NCBI GenBank assembly: GCA_032209605.1
Contig: JASFXZ010000026.1
Location: 4,030,001 to 4,094,000 of the forward strand
Direction: 5' to 3'
DNA length: 64,000 nt
DNA from: Mactromeris polynyma
Taxonomy: Eukaryota; Mollusca; Bivalvia; Venerida; Mactridae
Position numbers and translations under genes: made by a program. The notes under the pieces are model-generated. The model ran no database searches. It saw nothing but the letters and a program-made list of their open reading frames with translations, and was not told where the DNA came from. Below are positions 47,346 through 63,288 of the stretch, piece after piece; position 1 is the first letter of the stretch, and the number at the start of each line of letters is the position of its first letter.

Positions 47346-49264
47346 TCAATTGCTTTGGAGACTGCAAGCATACACATGAAGACTTAACATCAGAACCACC
47401 ATTTGCAAGGATACGAAGTCTCGATGATGCAGTTGACTGAAGACGATCACTTTGGTGACAGCACACACTTCCAATCCATCAATCCAGTTATGTTGACTGT
47501 AGAACGAACACACAATACAGAGTAACAGAAACATTGGCAAGGAACACACTTAAACCTCATCTGCAATCTCCCACGTGCAGAACCATACTGAGCAACTTTA
47601 CTAACACAACACGGTCATTATTTGATGATTTAGATGACATATTTCTTGTCCCACAGGTAAATAAATGTATTACTTCACTGTCGAATAAACAAAACATGGA
47701 TATGCTATTGTGAGACAAGTACTTATTTAAGCAGCATATTATTCAGACATGATAAATTAAGGTAATTTCCAGAAGTTGCGTTATCAACTTTGCTCAGTAC
47801 AGGTGTAGATGTTGCGGCCATAAATGTTGAGGGGACCTAGCTTCCACAAAATTAAAGATCTGAACGAAGCCGTTATTTCTGTTTAATCCATCTGATGCCT
47901 CCACTCTAAGGGACCAAGAATACTGGTAATGACAAATTTTCAGACTAACTATCATAATTTTATGTGTACATCTAGCAATAACTTCACAATTGGAATTAAT
48001 AAGACCAGAAAGAGGAATTATTAAGTTGTTACAGGAAAAGCCACATACATACGGCAATGGCTCCCCACACATACCCCAGGAAAGATGTATGGGAATAGGG
48101 GAGCAATTACTGTGTGATTCAACTTCCATTGCATACTGCAAACCCCTACCCAACAAGTTAAAAGCACCGATATATACAACTGAGTATATATATCAGGAAT
48201 AGTAACTCGTTAGGTGTGCCCAGAGGCTTACACATGCCAAGAAGTTTCAAAAACACCAACAGATGACCATCTACAACCATTATGCACATTGCATAGTAGG
48301 GAAATTTAAATAAGTGGGGAGCCAATCATTATATGCACATTGCGTAGTAATGAAATCTAAATAAGTGGGGAGCAAGTAATGGCAAGAGTTGGGAGCAAGG
48401 AATGGCAGGAGTTGGGAGCAAGGGCTGTTAACATACCGCTGCAGATATAATAAGTTAAACTATTCAAAATGTATGACTAAAAATTGATCATAATTAGAGG
48501 AAAAAAACTGCCCGTTGCATGCTCCTACACTGTGTTGGTAAACTGCTCTGTTGAACAATGTCCTGGTCATATGACCAGGCTCTGACCAGCTCACTAGTAG
48601 GGGCATGTATCAATCCCGACTAAGCACAACCCAAATCATATAGCAATGGTACCCTGAATCAAACCCAACTTCCTCCGTCGGGTGGATCAGACCGTTACCA
48701 GTGGCAATATTAGTCAAAACTTATTACAACACAGCGATATGATTACAGCATAAAAATACTTTTCAAGACTGAAGAAACTAGCTTACATTTACAATGAAAC
48801 TGTTGGTGAAATACAAATAAGTAGGGGGCAAGGAATGGCAAGGGTTGGGAGCAAGGAATGGCAAGGGTTTGGAGCAAGGAATGGCAAGGGTTGATACTAG
48901 TCTTGATGATATTCAAAGTTGGAACCTGTCCATTTAAGATGAAAGTACAGGATTTCAAAGGTAACGAAACTGCTGCAGCCCCAACAAACAAGAAAATCGT
49001 TTAGAATAAGGACAACTTATCTCAGTTTCATCCCGACATTTTCGCCATCATCTTCTCCATCATGTGAAACATTTTCGCCATCATCTTCTCCATCATGTGA
49101 AACGAGACTGAGAAAAGACAAAATGAACACATTAACATAATACTAATAAGCACCCATGAGAAAAGGCATTTGGAAGTTCAGATAATTAGAATACAAAAGA
49201 AACCTAGCAAATGCACTTTAAATCGGTCCAAGTTCTGAATTACTAACAAATATTCACTCCAAAT
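47346..49264 (+). repeat. Array unit L5
   Basis: 1919 bp, subtype of L2; start of a run of four L units with no S between them. Confidence 0.95.
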
Positions 49265-51183
49265 TCAATTGCTTTGGAGACTGCAAGCATACACATGAAG
49301 ACTTAACATCAGAACCACCATTTGCAAGGATACGAAGTCTCGATGATGCAGTTGACTGAAGACGATCACTTTGGTGACAGCACACACTTCCAATCCATCA
49401 ATCCAGTTATGTTGACTGTAGAACGAACACACAATACAGAGTAACAGAAACATTGGCAAGGAACACACTTAAACCTCATCTGCAATCTCCCACGTGCAGA
49501 ACCATACTGAGCAACTTTACTAACACAACACGGTCATTATTTGATGATTTAGATGACATATTTCTTGTCCCACAGGTAAATAAATGTATTACTTCACTGT
49601 CGAATAAACAAAACATGGATATGCTATTGTGAGACAAGTACTTATTTAAGCAGCATATTATTCAGACATGATAAATTAAGGTAATTTCCAGAAGTTGCGT
49701 TATCAACTTTGCTCAGTACAGGTGTAGATGTTGCGGCCATAAATGTTGAGGGGACCTAGCTTCCACAAAATTAAAGATCTGAACGAAGCCGTTATTTCTG
49801 TTTAATCCATCTGATGCCTCCACTCTAAGGGACCAAGAATACTGGTAATGACAAATTTTCAGACTAACTATCATAATTTTATGTGTACATCTAGCAATAA
49901 CTTCACAATTGGAATTAATAAGACCAGAAAGAGGAATTATTAAGTTGTTACAGGAAAAGCCACATACATACGGCAATGGCTCCCCACACATACCCCAGGA
50001 AAGATGTATGGGAATAGGGGAGCAATTACTGTGTGATTCAACTTCCATTGCATACTGCAAACCCCTACCCAACAAGTTAAAAGCACCGATATATACAACT
50101 GAGTATATATATCAGGAATAGTAACTCGTTAGGTGTGCCCAGAGGCTTACACATGCCAAGAAGTTTCAAAAACACCAACAGATGACCATCTACAACCATT
50201 ATGCACATTGCATAGTAGGGAAATTTAAATAAGTGGGGAGCCAATCATTATATGCACATTGCGTAGTAATGAAATCTAAATAAGTGGGGAGCAAGTAATG
50301 GCAAGAGTTGGGAGCAAGGAATGGCAGGAGTTGGGAGCAAGGGCTGTTAACATACCGCTGCAGATATAATAAGTTAAACTATTCAAAATGTATGACTAAA
50401 AATTGATCATAATTAGAGGAAAAAAACTGCCCGTTGCATGCTCCTACACTGTGTTGGTAAACTGCTCTGTTGAACAATGTCCTGGTCATATGACCAGGCT
50501 CTGACCAGCTCACTAGTAGGGGCATGTATCAATCCCGACTAAGCACAACCCAAATCATATAGCAATGGTACCCTGAATCAAACCCAACTTCCTCCGTCGG
50601 GTGGATCAGACCGTTACCAGTGGCAATATTAGTCAAAACTTATTACAACACAGCGATATGATTACAGCATAAAAATACTTTTCAAGACTGAAGAAACTAG
50701 CTTACATTTACAATGAAACTGTTGGTGAAATACAAATAAGTAGGGGGCAAGGAATGGCAAGGGTTGGGAGCAAGGAATGGCAAGGGTTTGGAGCAAGGAA
50801 TGGCAAGGGTTGATACTAGTCTTGATGATATTCAAAGTTGGAACCTGTCCATTTAAGATGAAAGTACAGGATTTCAAAGGTAACGAAACTGCTGCAGCCC
50901 CAACAAACAAGAAAATCGTTTAGAATAAGGACAACTTATCTCAGTTTCATCCCGACATTTTCGCCATCATCTTCTCCATCATGTGAAACATTTTCGCCAT
51001 CATCTTCTCCATCATGTGAAACGAGACTGAGAAAAGACAAAATGAACACATTAACATAATACTAATAAGCACCCATGAGAAAAGGCATTTGGAAGTTCAG
51101 ATAATTAGAATACAAAAGAAACCTAGCAAATGCACTTTAAATCGGTCCAAGTTCTGAATTACTAACAAATATTCACTCCAAAT
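49265..51183 (+). repeat. Array unit L6
   Basis: 1919 bp; same length and subtype as L5, suggesting a very recent duplication. Confidence 0.95.
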
Positions 51184-53103
51184 TCAATTGCTTTGGAGAC
51201 TGCAAGCATACACATGAAGACTTAACATCAGAACCACCATTTGCAAGGATACGAAGTCTCGATGATGCAGTTGACTGAAGACGATCACTTTGGTGACAGC
51301 ACACACTTCCAATCCATCAATCCAGTTATGTTGACTGTAGAACGAACACACAATACAGAGTAACAGAAACATTGGCAAGGAACACACTTAAACCTCATCT
51401 GCAATCTCCCACGTGCAGAACCATACTGAGCAACTTTACTAACACAACACGGTCATTATTTGATGATTTAGATGACATATTTCTTGTCCCACAGGTAAAT
51501 AAATGTATTACTTCACTGTCGAATAAACAAAACATGGATATGCTATTGTGAGACAAGTACTTATTTAAGCAGCATATTATTCAGACATGATAAATTAAGG
51601 TAATTTCCAGAAGTTGCGTTATCAACTTTGCTCAGTACAGGTGTAGATGTTGCGGCCATAAATGTTGAGGGGACCTAGCTTCCACAAAATTAAAGATCTG
51701 AACGAAGCCGTTATTTCTGTTTAATCCATCTGATGCCTCCACTCTAAGGGACCAAGAATACTGGTAATGACAAATTTTCAGACTAACTATCATAATTTTA
51801 TGTGTACATCTAGCAATAACTTCACAATTGGAATTAATAAGACCAGAAAGAGGAATTATTAAGTTGTTACAGGAAAAGCCACATACATACGGCAATGGCT
51901 CCCCACACATACCCCAGGAAAGATGTATGGGAATAGGGGAGCAATTACTGTGTGATTCAACTTCCATTGCATACTGCAAACCCCTACCCAACAAGTTAAA
52001 AGCACCGATATATACAACTGAGTATATATATCAGGAATAGTAACTCGTTAGGTGTGCCCAGAGGCTTACACATGCCAAGAAGTTTCAAAAACACCAACAG
52101 ATGACCATCTACAACCATTATGCACATTGCATAGTAGGGAAATTTAAATAAGTGGGGAGCCAATCATTATATGCACATTGCGTAGTAATGAAATCTAAAT
52201 AAGTGGGGAGCAAGTAATGGCAAGAGTTGGGAGCAAGGAATGGCAGGAGTTGGGAGCAAGGGCTGTTAACATACCGCTGCAGATATAATAAGTTAAACTA
52301 TTCAAAATGTATGACTAAAAATTGATCATAATTAGAGGAAAAAAACTGCCCGTTGCATGCTCCTACACTGTGTTGGTAAACTGCTCTGTTGAACAATGTC
52401 CTGGTCATATGACCAGGCTCTGACCAGCTCACTAGTAGGGGCATGTATCAATCCCGACTAAGCACAACCCAAATCATATAGCAATGGTACCCTGAATCAA
52501 ACCCAACTTCCTCCGTCGGGTGGATCAGACCGTTACCAGTGGCAATATTAGTCAAAACTTATTACAACACAGCGATATGATTACAGCATAAAAATACTTT
52601 TCAAGACTGAAGAAACTAGCTTACATTTACAATGAAACTGTTGGTGAAATACAAATAAGTAGGGGGCAAGGAATGGCAAGGGTTGGGAGCAAGGAATGGC
52701 AAGGGTTTGGAGCAAGGAATGGCAAGGGTTGGATACTAGTCTTGATGATATTCAAAGTTGGAACCTGTCCATTTAAGATGAAAGTACAGGATTTCAAAGG
52801 TAACGAAACTGCTGCAGCCCCAACAAACAAGAAAATCGTTTAGAATAAGGACAACTTATCTCAGTTTCATCCCGACATTTTCGCCATCATCTTCTCCATC
52901 ATGTGAAACATTTTCGCCATCATCTTCTCCATCATGTGAAACGAGACTGAGAAAAGACAAAATGAACACATTAACATAATACTAATAAGCACCCATGAGA
53001 AAAGGCATTTGGAAGTTCAGATAATTAGAATACAAAAGAAACCTAGCAAATGCACTTTAAATCGGTCCAAGTTCTGAATTACTAACAAATATTCACTCCA
53101 AAT
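51184..53103 (+). repeat. Array unit L7
   Basis: 1920 bp; like L5/L6 but with GGTTGGATACTAG where they have GGTTGATACTAG. Confidence 0.95.
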
Positions 53104-55045
53104 TCAATTGCTTTGGAGACTGCAAGCATACACATGAAGACTTAACATCAGAACCACCATTTGCAAGGATACGAAGTCTCGATGATGCAGTTGACTGAAG
53201 ACGATCACTTTGGTGACAGCACACACTTCCAATCCATCAATCCAGTTATGTTGACTGTAGAACGAACACACAATACAGAGTAACAGAAACATTGGCAAGG
53301 AACACACTTAAACCTCATCTGCAATATCCCACGTGCAGAACCATACTGAGCAACTTTACTAACACAACACGGTCATTATTTGATGATTTAGATGACATAT
53401 TTCTTGTCCCACAGGTAAATAAATGTATTACTTCACTGTCGAATAAACAAAACATGGATATGCTATTGTGAGACAAGTACTTATTTAAGCAGCATATTAT
53501 TCAGACATGATAAATTAAGGTAATTTCCAGAAGTTGCGTTATCAACTTTGCTCAGTACAGGTGTAGATGTTGCGGCCATAAATGTTGAGGGGACCTAGCT
53601 TCCACAAAATTAAAGATCTGAACGAAGCCGTTATTTCTGTTTAATCCATCTGATGCCTCCACTCTAAGGGACCAAGAATACTGGTAATGACAAATTTTCA
53701 GACTAACTATCATAATTTTATGTGTACATCTAGCAATAACTTCACAATTGGAATTAATAAGACCAGAAAGAGGAATTATTAAGTTGTTACAGGAAAAGCC
53801 ACATACATACGGCAATGGCTCCCCACACATACCCAAGGAAAGATGTATGGGAATAGGGGAGCAATTACTGTGTGATTCAACTTCCATTGCATACTGCAAA
53901 CCCCTACCCAACAAGTTAAAAGCACCGATATATACAACTGAGTATATATATCAGGAATAGTAACTCGTTAGGTGTGCCCAGAGGCTTACACATGCCAAGA
54001 AGTTTCAAAAACACCAACAGATGACCATCTACAACCATTATGCACATTGCATAGTAGGGAAATTTAAATAAGTGGGGAGCCAATCATTATATGCACATTG
54101 CGTAGTAATGAAATCTAAATAAGTGGGGAGCAAGGAATGGCAAGAGTTGGGAGCAAGGAATGGCAGGAGTTGGGAGCAAGGAATGGCAGGAGTTGGGAGC
54201 AAGGGCTGTTAACATACCGCTGCAGATATAATAAGTTAAACTATTCAAAATGTATGACTAAAAATTGATCATAATTAGAGGAAAAAAACTGCCCGTTGCA
54301 TGCTCCTACACTGTGTTGGTAAACTGCTCTGTTGAACAATGTCCTGGTCATATGACCAGGCTCTGACCAGCTCACTAGTAGGGGCATGTATCAATCCCGA
54401 CTAAGCACAACCCAAATCATATAGCAATGGTACCCTGAATCAAACCCAACTTCCTCCGTCGGGTGGATCAGACCGTTACCAGTGGCAATATTAGTCAAAA
54501 CTTATTACAACACAGCGATATGATTACAGCATAAAAATACTTTTCAAGACTGAAGAAACTAGCTTACATTTACAATGAAACTGTTGGTGAAATACAAATA
54601 AGTAGGGGGCAAGGAATGGCAAGGGTTGGGAGCAAGGAATGGCAAGGGTTTGGAGCAAGGAATGGCAAGGGTTGATACTAGTCTTGATGATATTCTAAGT
54701 TGGAACCTGTCCATTTAAGATGAAAGTACAGGATTTCAAAGGTAACGAAACTGCTGCAGCCCCAACAAACAAGAAAATCGTTTAGAATAAGGACAACTTA
54801 TCTCAGTTTCATCCCGACATTTTCGCCATCATCTTCTCCATCATGTGAAACATTTTCGCCATCATCTTCTCCATCATGTGAAACGAGACTGAGAAAAGAC
54901 AAAATGATCACATTAACATAATACTAATAAGCACCCATGAGAAAAGGCATTTGGAAGTTCAGATAATTAGAATACAAAAGAAACCTAGCAAATGCACTTT
55001 AAATCGGTCCAAGTTCTGAATTACTAACAAATATTCACTCCAAAT
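53104..55045 (+). repeat. Array unit L8
   Basis: 1942 bp; first of three L units with CATACCCAAGG in place of CATACCCCAGG. Confidence 0.95.
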
Positions 55046-56281
55046 TCAATTGCTTTGGAGACTGCAAGCATACACATGAAGACTTAACATCAGAACCACC
55101 ATTTGCAAGGATACGAAGTCTCGATGATGCAGTTGACTGAAGACGATCACTTTGGTGACAGCACACACTTCCAATCCATCAATCCAGTTATGTTGACTGT
55201 AGAACGAACACACAATACAGAGTAACAGAAACATTGGCAAGGAACACACTTAAACCTCATCTGCAATCTCCCACGTGCAGAACCATACTGAGCAACTTTA
55301 CTAACACAACACGTTCGTTATTTGATGATTTAGATGACATATTTCTTGTCCCACAGGTAAATAAATGTATTACTTCACTGTCGAATAAACAAAACATGGA
55401 TATGCTATTGTGAGACAAGTACTTATTTAAGCAGCATATTATTCAGACATGATAAATTAAGGTAATTTCCAGAAGTTGCGTTATCAACTTTGCTCAGTAC
55501 AGGTGTAGATGTTGCGGCCATAAATGTTGAGGGGACCTAGCTTCCACAAAATTAAAGATCTGAACGAAGCCGTTATTTCTGTTTAATCCATCTGATGCCT
55601 CCACTCTAAGGGACCAAGAATACTGGTAATGACAAATTTTCAGACTAACTATCATAATTTATGTGTACATCTAACAATAACTTCACAATTGGAATTAATA
55701 AGACCAGAAAGAGGGATGATTAAGTTGTTACAGGAAAAGCCACATACATACGGCAATGGCTCCCCACACATACCCCAGGAAAGATGTATGGGAATAGCCT
55801 ACATTTACAATGAAACTGTTGGTGAAATACAAATAAGTAGGGGGCAAGGAATGGCAAGGGTTGGGAGCAAGGAATGGCAAGGGTTTGGAGCAAGGAATGG
55901 CAAGGGTTGGATACTAGTATTGAGGATATTCAAAGTTGGAACCTGTCCATTTAAGATGAAAGTACAGGATTTCAAAGGTAACGAAACTGCTGCAGCCCCA
56001 ACAAACAAGAAAATCGTTTAGAATAAGGACAACTTATCTCAGTTTCATCCCGACATTTTCGCCATCATCTTCTCCATCATGTGAAACATTTTCGCCATCA
56101 TCTTCTCCATCATGTGAAACGAGACTGAGAAAAGACAAAATGAACACATTAACATAATACTAATAAGCACCCATGAGAAAAGGCATTTGGAAGTTCAGAT
56201 AATTAGAATACAAAAGAAACCTAGCAAATGCACTTTAAATCGGTCCAAGTTCTGAATTACTAACAAATATTCACTCCAAAT
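55046..56281 (+). repeat. Array unit S5
   Basis: 1236 bp; begins a second S+L dimer block. Confidence 0.95.
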
Positions 56282-58190
56282 TCAATTGCTTTGGAGACTG
56301 CAAGCATACACATGAAGACTTAACATCAGAACCACCATTTGCAAGGATACGAAGTCTCGATGATGCAGTTGACTGAAGACGATCACTTTGGTGACAGCAC
56401 ACACTTCCAATCCATCAATCCAGTTATGTTGACTGTAGAACGAACACACAATACAGAGTAACAGAAACATTGGCAAGGAACACACTTAAACCTCATCTGC
56501 AATATCCCACGTGCAGAACCATACTGAGCAACTTTACTAACACAACACGGTCATTATTTGATGATTTAGATGACATATTTCTTGTCCCACAGGTAAATAA
56601 ATGTATTACTTCACTGTCGAATAAACAAAACATGGATATGCTATTGTGAGACAAGTACTTATTTAAGCAGCATATTATTCAGACATGATAAATTAAGGTA
56701 ATTTCCAGAAGTTGCGTTATCAACTTTGCTCAGTACAGGTGTAGATGTTGCGGCCATAAATGTTGAGGGGACCTAGCTTCCACAAAATTAAAGATCTGAA
56801 CGAAGCCGTTATTTCTGTTTAATCCATCTGATGCCTCCACTCTAAGGGACCAAGAATACTGGTAATGACAAATTTTCAGACTAACTATCATAATTTTATG
56901 TGTACATCTAGCAATAACTTCACAATTGGAATTAATAAGACCAGAAAGAGGAATTATTAAGTTGTTACAGGAAAAGCCACATACATACGGCAATGGCTCC
57001 CCACACATACCCAAGGAAAGATGTATGGGAATAGGGGAGCAATTACTGTGTGATTCAACTTCCATTGCATACTGCAAACCCCTACCCAACAAGTTAAAAG
57101 CACCGATATATACAACTGAGTATATATATCAGGAATAGTAACTCGTTAGGTGTGCCCAGAGGCTTACACATGCCAAGAAGTTTCAAAAACACCAACAGAT
57201 GACCATCTACAACCATTATGCACATTGCATAGTAGGGAAATTTAAATAAGTGGGGAGCCAATCATTATATGCACATTGCGTAGTAATGAAATCTAAATAA
57301 GTGGGGAGCAAGGAATGGCAAGAGTTGGGAGCAAGGAATGGCAGGAGTTGGGAGCAAGGAATGGCAGGAGTTGGGAGCAAGGGCTGTTAACATACCGCTG
57401 CAGATATAATAAGTTAAACTATTCAAAATGTATGACTAAAAATTGATCATAATTAGAGGAAAAAAACTGCCCGTTGCATGCTCCTACACTGTGTTGGTAA
57501 ACTGCTCTGTTGAACAATGTCCTGGTCATATGACCAGGCTCTGACCAGCTCACTAGTAGGGGCATGTATCAATCCCGACTAAGCACAACCCAAATCATAT
57601 AGCAATGGTACCCTGAATCAAACCCAACTTCCTCCGTCGGGTGGATCAGACCGTTACCAGTGGCAATATTAGTCAAAACTTATTACAACACAGCGATATG
57701 ATTACAGCATAAAAATACTTTTCAAGACTGAAGAAACTAGCTTACATTTACAATGAAACTGTTGGTGAAATACAAATAAGTAGGGGGCAAGGAATGGCAA
57801 GGGTTGGGAGCAAGGAATGGCAAGGGTTTGGAGCAAGGAATGGCAAGGGTTGATACTAGTCTTGATGATATTCTAAGTTGGAACCTGTCCATTTAAGATG
57901 AAAGCACAGGATTTCAAAGGTAACGAAACTGCTGCAGCCCCAACAAACAAGAAAATCGTTTAGAATAAGGACAACTTATCTCAGTTTCATCCCGACATTT
58001 TCGCCATCATCTTCTCCATCATGTGAAACGAGACTGAGAAAAGACAAAATGAACACATTAACATAATACTAATAAGCACCCATGAGAAAAGGCATTTGGA
58101 AGTTCAGATAATTAGAATACAAAAGAAACCTAGCAAATGCACTTTAAATCGGTCCAAGTTCTGAATTACTAACAAATATTCACTCCAAAT
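56282..58190 (+). repeat. Array unit L9
   Basis: 1909 bp, CCCAAGG subtype. It has lost one 33-bp copy and carries GATATTCTAAGTT, also seen in L8. Confidence 0.95.
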
Positions 58191-59426
58191 TCAATTGCTT
58201 TGGAGACTGCAAGCATACACATGAAGACTTAACATCAGAACCACCATTTGCAAGGATACGAAGTCTCGATGATGCAGTTGACTGAAGACGATCACTTTGG
58301 TGACAGCACACACTTCCAATCCATCAATCCAGTTATGTTGACTGTAGAACGAACACACAATACAGAGTAACAGAAACATTGGCAAGGAACACACTTAAAC
58401 CTCATCTGCAATCTCCCACGTGCAGAACCATACTGAGCAACTTTACTAACACAACACGTTCGTTATTTGATGATTTAGATGACATATTTCTTGTCCCACA
58501 GGTAAATAAATGTATTACTTCACTGTCGAATAAACAAAACATGGATATGCTATTGTGAGACAAGTACTTATTTAAGCAGCATATTATTCAGACATGATAA
58601 ATTAAGGTAATTTCCAGAAGTTGCGTTATCAACTTTGCTCAGTACAGGTGTAGATGTTGCGGCCATAAATGTTGAGGGGACCTAGCTTCCACAAAATTAA
58701 AGATCTGAACGAAGCCGTTATTTCTGTTTAATCCATCTGATGCCTCCACTATAAGGGACCAAGAATACTGGTAATGACAAATTTTCAGACTAACTATCAT
58801 AATTTATGTGTACATCTAACAATAACTTCACAATTGGAATTAATAAGACCAGAAAGAGGGATGATTAAGTTGTTACAGGAAAAGCCACATACATACGGCA
58901 ATGGCTCCCCACACATACCCCAGGAAAGATGTATGGGAATAGCCTACATTTACAATGAAACTGTTGGTGAAATACAAATAAGTAGGGGGCAAGGAATGGC
59001 AAGGGTTGGGAGCAAGGAATGGCAAGGGTTTGGAGCAAGGAATGGCAAGGGTTGGATACTAGTATTGAGGATATTCAAAGTTGGAACCTGTCCATTTAAG
59101 ATGAAAGTACAGGATTTCAAAGGTAACGAAACTGCTGCAGCCCCAACAAACAAGAAAATCGTTTAGAATAAGGACAACTTATCTCAGTTTCATCCCGACA
59201 TTTTCGCCATCATCTTCTCCATCATGTGAAACATTTTCGCCATCATCTTCTCCATCATGTGAAACGAGACTGAGAAAAGACAAAATGAACACATTAACAT
59301 AATACTAATAAGCACCCATGAGAAAAGGCATTTGGAAGTTCAGATAATTAGAATACAAAAGAAACCTAGCAAATGCACTTTAAATCGGTCCAAGTTCTGA
59401 ATTACTAACAAATATTCACTCCAAAT
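58191..59426 (+). repeat. Array unit S6
   Basis: 1236 bp; private change CCACTATAAGGG. Confidence 0.95.
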
Positions 59427-61346
59427 TCAATTGCTTTGGAGACTGCAAGCATACACATGAAGACTTAACATCAGAACCACCATTTGCAAGGATACGAAGT
59501 CTCGATGATGCAGTTGACTGAAGACGATCACTTTGGTGACAGCACACACTTCCAATCCATCAATCCAGTTATGTTGACTGTAGAACGAACACACAATACA
59601 GAGTAACAGAAACATTGGCAAGGAACACACTTAAACCTCATCTGCAATATCCCACGTGCAGAACCATACTGAGCAACTTTACTAACACAACACGGTCATT
59701 ATTTGATGATTTAGATGACATATTTCTTGTCCCACAGGTAAATAAATGTATTACTTCACTGTCGAATAAACAAAACATGGATATGCTATTGTGAGACAAG
59801 TACTTATTTAAGCAGCATATTATTCAGACATGATAAATTAAGGTAATTTCCAGAAGTTGCGTTATCAACTTTGCTCAGTACAGGTGTAGATGTTGCGGCC
59901 ATAAATGTTGAGGGGACCTAGCTTCCACAAAATTAAAGATCTGAACGAAGCCGTTATTTCTGTTTAATCCATCTGATGCCTCCACTCTAAGGGACCAAGA
60001 ATACTGGTAATGACAAATTTTCAGACTAACTATCATAATTTTATGTGTACATCTAGCAATAACTTCACAATTGGAATTAATAAGACCAGAAAGAGGAATT
60101 ATTAAGTTGTTACAGGAAAAGCCACATACATACGGCAATGGCTCCCCACACATACCCAAGGAAAGATGTATGGGAATAGGGGAGCAATTACTGTGTGATT
60201 CAACTTCCATTGCATACTGCAAACCCCTACCCAACAAGTTAAAAGCACCGATATATACAACTGAGTATATATATCAGGAATAGTAACTCGTTAGGTGTGC
60301 CCAGAGGCTTACACATGCCAAGAAGTTTCAAAAACACCAACAGATGACCATCTACAACCATTATGCACATTGCATAGTAGGGAAATTTAAATAAGTGGGG
60401 AGCCAATCATTATATGCACATTGCGTAGTAATGAAATCTAAATAAGTGGGGAGCAAGGAATGGCAAGAGTTGGGAGCAAGGAATGGCAGGAGTTGGGAGC
60501 AAGGGCTGTTAACATACCGCTGCAGATATAATAAGTTAAACTATTCAAAATGTATGACTAAAAATTGATCATAATTAGAGGAAAAAAACTGCCCGTTGCA
60601 TGCTCCTACACTGTGTTGGTAAACTGCTCTGTTGAACAATGTCCTGGTCATATGACCAGGCTCTGACCAGCTCACTAGTAGGGGCATGTATCAATCCCGA
60701 CTAAGCACAACCCAAATCATATAGCAATGGTACCCTGAATCAAACCCAACTTCCTCCGTCGGGTGGATCAGACCGTTACCAGTGGCATTATTAGTCAAAA
60801 CTTATTACAACACAGCGATATGATTACAGCATAAAAATACTTTTCAAGACTGAAGAAACTAGCTTACATTTACAATGAAACTGTTGGTGAAATACAAATA
60901 AGTAGGGGGCAAGGAATGGCAAGGGTTGGGAGCAAGGAATGGCAAGGGTTTGGAGCAAGGAATGGCAAGGGTTGGATACTAGTCTTGATGATATTCAAAG
61001 TTGGAACCTGTCCATTTAAGATGAAAGTACAGGATTTCAAAGGTAACGAAACTGCTGCAGCCCCAACAAACAAGAAAATCGTTTAGAATAAGGACAACTT
61101 ATCTCAGTTTCATCCCGACATTTTCGCCATCATCTTCTCCATCATGTGAAACATTTTCGCCATCATCTTCTCCATCATGTGAAACGAGACTGAGAAAAGA
61201 CAAAATGAACACATTAACATAATACTAATAAGCACCCATGAGAAAAGGCATTTGGAAGTTCAGATAATTAGAATACAAAAGAAACCTAGCAAATGCACTT
61301 TAAATCGGTCCAAGTTCTGAATTACTAACAAATATTCACTCCAAAT
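59427..61346 (+). repeat. Array unit L10
   Basis: 1920 bp, CCCAAGG subtype; pairs with S6 as a 3156-bp dimer. Confidence 0.95.
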
Positions 61347-63288
61347 TCAATTGCTTTGGAGACTGCAAGCATACACATGAAGACTTAACATCAGAACCAC
61401 CATTTGCAAGGATACGAAGTCTCGATGATGCAGTTGACTGAAGACGATCACTTTGGTGACAGCACACACTTCCAATCCATCAATCCAGTTATGTTGACTG
61501 TAGAACGAACACACAATACAGAGTAACAGAAACATTGGCAAGGAACACACTTAAACCTGATCTGCAATATCCCACGTGCAGAACCATACTGAGCAACTTT
61601 ACTAACACAACACGTTCGTTATTTGATGATTTAGATGACATATTTCTTGTCCCACAGGTAAATAAATGTATTACTTCACTGTCGAATAAACAAAACATGG
61701 ATATGCTATTGTGAGACAAGTACTTATTTAAGCAGCATATTATTCAGACATGATAAATTAAGGTAATTTCCAGAAGTTGCGTTATCAACTTTGCTCAGTA
61801 CAGGTGTAGATGTTGCGGCCATAAATGTTGAGGGGACCTAGCTTCCACAAAATGAAAGATCTGAACAAAGCCGTTATTTCTGTTTAATCCATCTGATGCC
61901 TCCACTCTAAGGGACCAAGAATACTGGTAATGACAAATTTTCAGACTAACTATCATAATTTTATGTGTACATCTAGCAATAACTCCACAATTGGAATTAA
62001 TAAGACCAGAAAGAGGAATTATTAAGTTGTTACAGGAAAAGCCACATACATACGGCAATGGCTCCCCACACATACCCCAGGAAAGATGTATGGGAATAGG
62101 GGAGCAATTACTGTGTGATTCAATTTCCATTGCATACTGCAAACCCCTACCCAACAAGTTAAAAGCACCGATATATACAACTGAGTATATATATCAGGAA
62201 TAGTAACTCGTTAGGTGTGCCCAGAGGCTTACACATGCCAAGAAGTTTCAAAAACACCAACAGATGACCATCTACAACCATTATGCACATTGCATAGTAG
62301 GGAAATTTAAATAAGTGGGGAGCCAATCATTATATGCACATTGCGTAGTAATGAAATCTAAATAAGTGGGGAGCAAGGAATGGCAAGAGTTGGGAGCAAG
62401 GAATGGCAGGAGTTGGGAGCAAGGAATGGCAGGAGTTGGGAGCAAGGGCTGTTAACATACCGCTGCAGATATAATAAGTTAAACTATTCAAAATGTATGA
62501 CTAAAAATTGATCATAATTAGAGGAAAAAAACTGCCCGTTGCATGCTCCTACACTGTGTTGGTAAACTGCTCTGTTGAACAATGTCCTGGTCATATGACC
62601 AGGCTCTGACCAGCTCACTAGTAGGGGCATGTATCAATCCCGACTAAGCACAACCCAAATCATATAGCAATGGTACCCTGAATCAAACCCAACTTCCTCC
62701 GTCGGGTGGATCAGACCGTTACCAGTGGCAATATTAGTCAAAACTTATTACAACACAGCAATATGATTACAGCATAAAAATACTTTTCAAGACTGAAGAA
62801 ACTAGCTTACATTTACAATGAAACTGTTGGTGAAATACAAATAAGTAGGGGGCAAGGAATGGCAAGGGTTGGGAGCAAGGAATGGCAAGGGTTTGGAGCA
62901 AGGAATGGCAAGGGTTGATACTAGTCTTGATGATATTCAAAGTTGGAACCTGTCCATTTAAGATGAAAGTACAGGATTTCAAAGGTAACGAAACTGCTGC
63001 AGCCCCAACAAACAAGAAAATCGTTTAGAATAAGGACAACTTATCTCAGTTTCATCCCGACATTTTCGCCATCATCTTCTCCATCATGTGAAACATTTTC
63101 GCCATCATCTTCTCCATCATGTGAAACGAGACTGAGAAAAGACAAAATGAACACATTAACATAATACTAATAAGCACCCATGAGAAAAGGCATTTGGAAG
63201 TTCAGATAATTAGAATACAAAAGAAACCTAGCAAATGCACTTTAAATCGGTCCAAGTTCTGAATTACTAACAAATATTCACTCCAAAT
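61347..63288 (+). repeat. Array unit L11
   Basis: 1942 bp. It combines markers of both L subtypes (ACATACGGC with GATTCAATTTCC), which suggests exchange between them. Confidence 0.95.
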
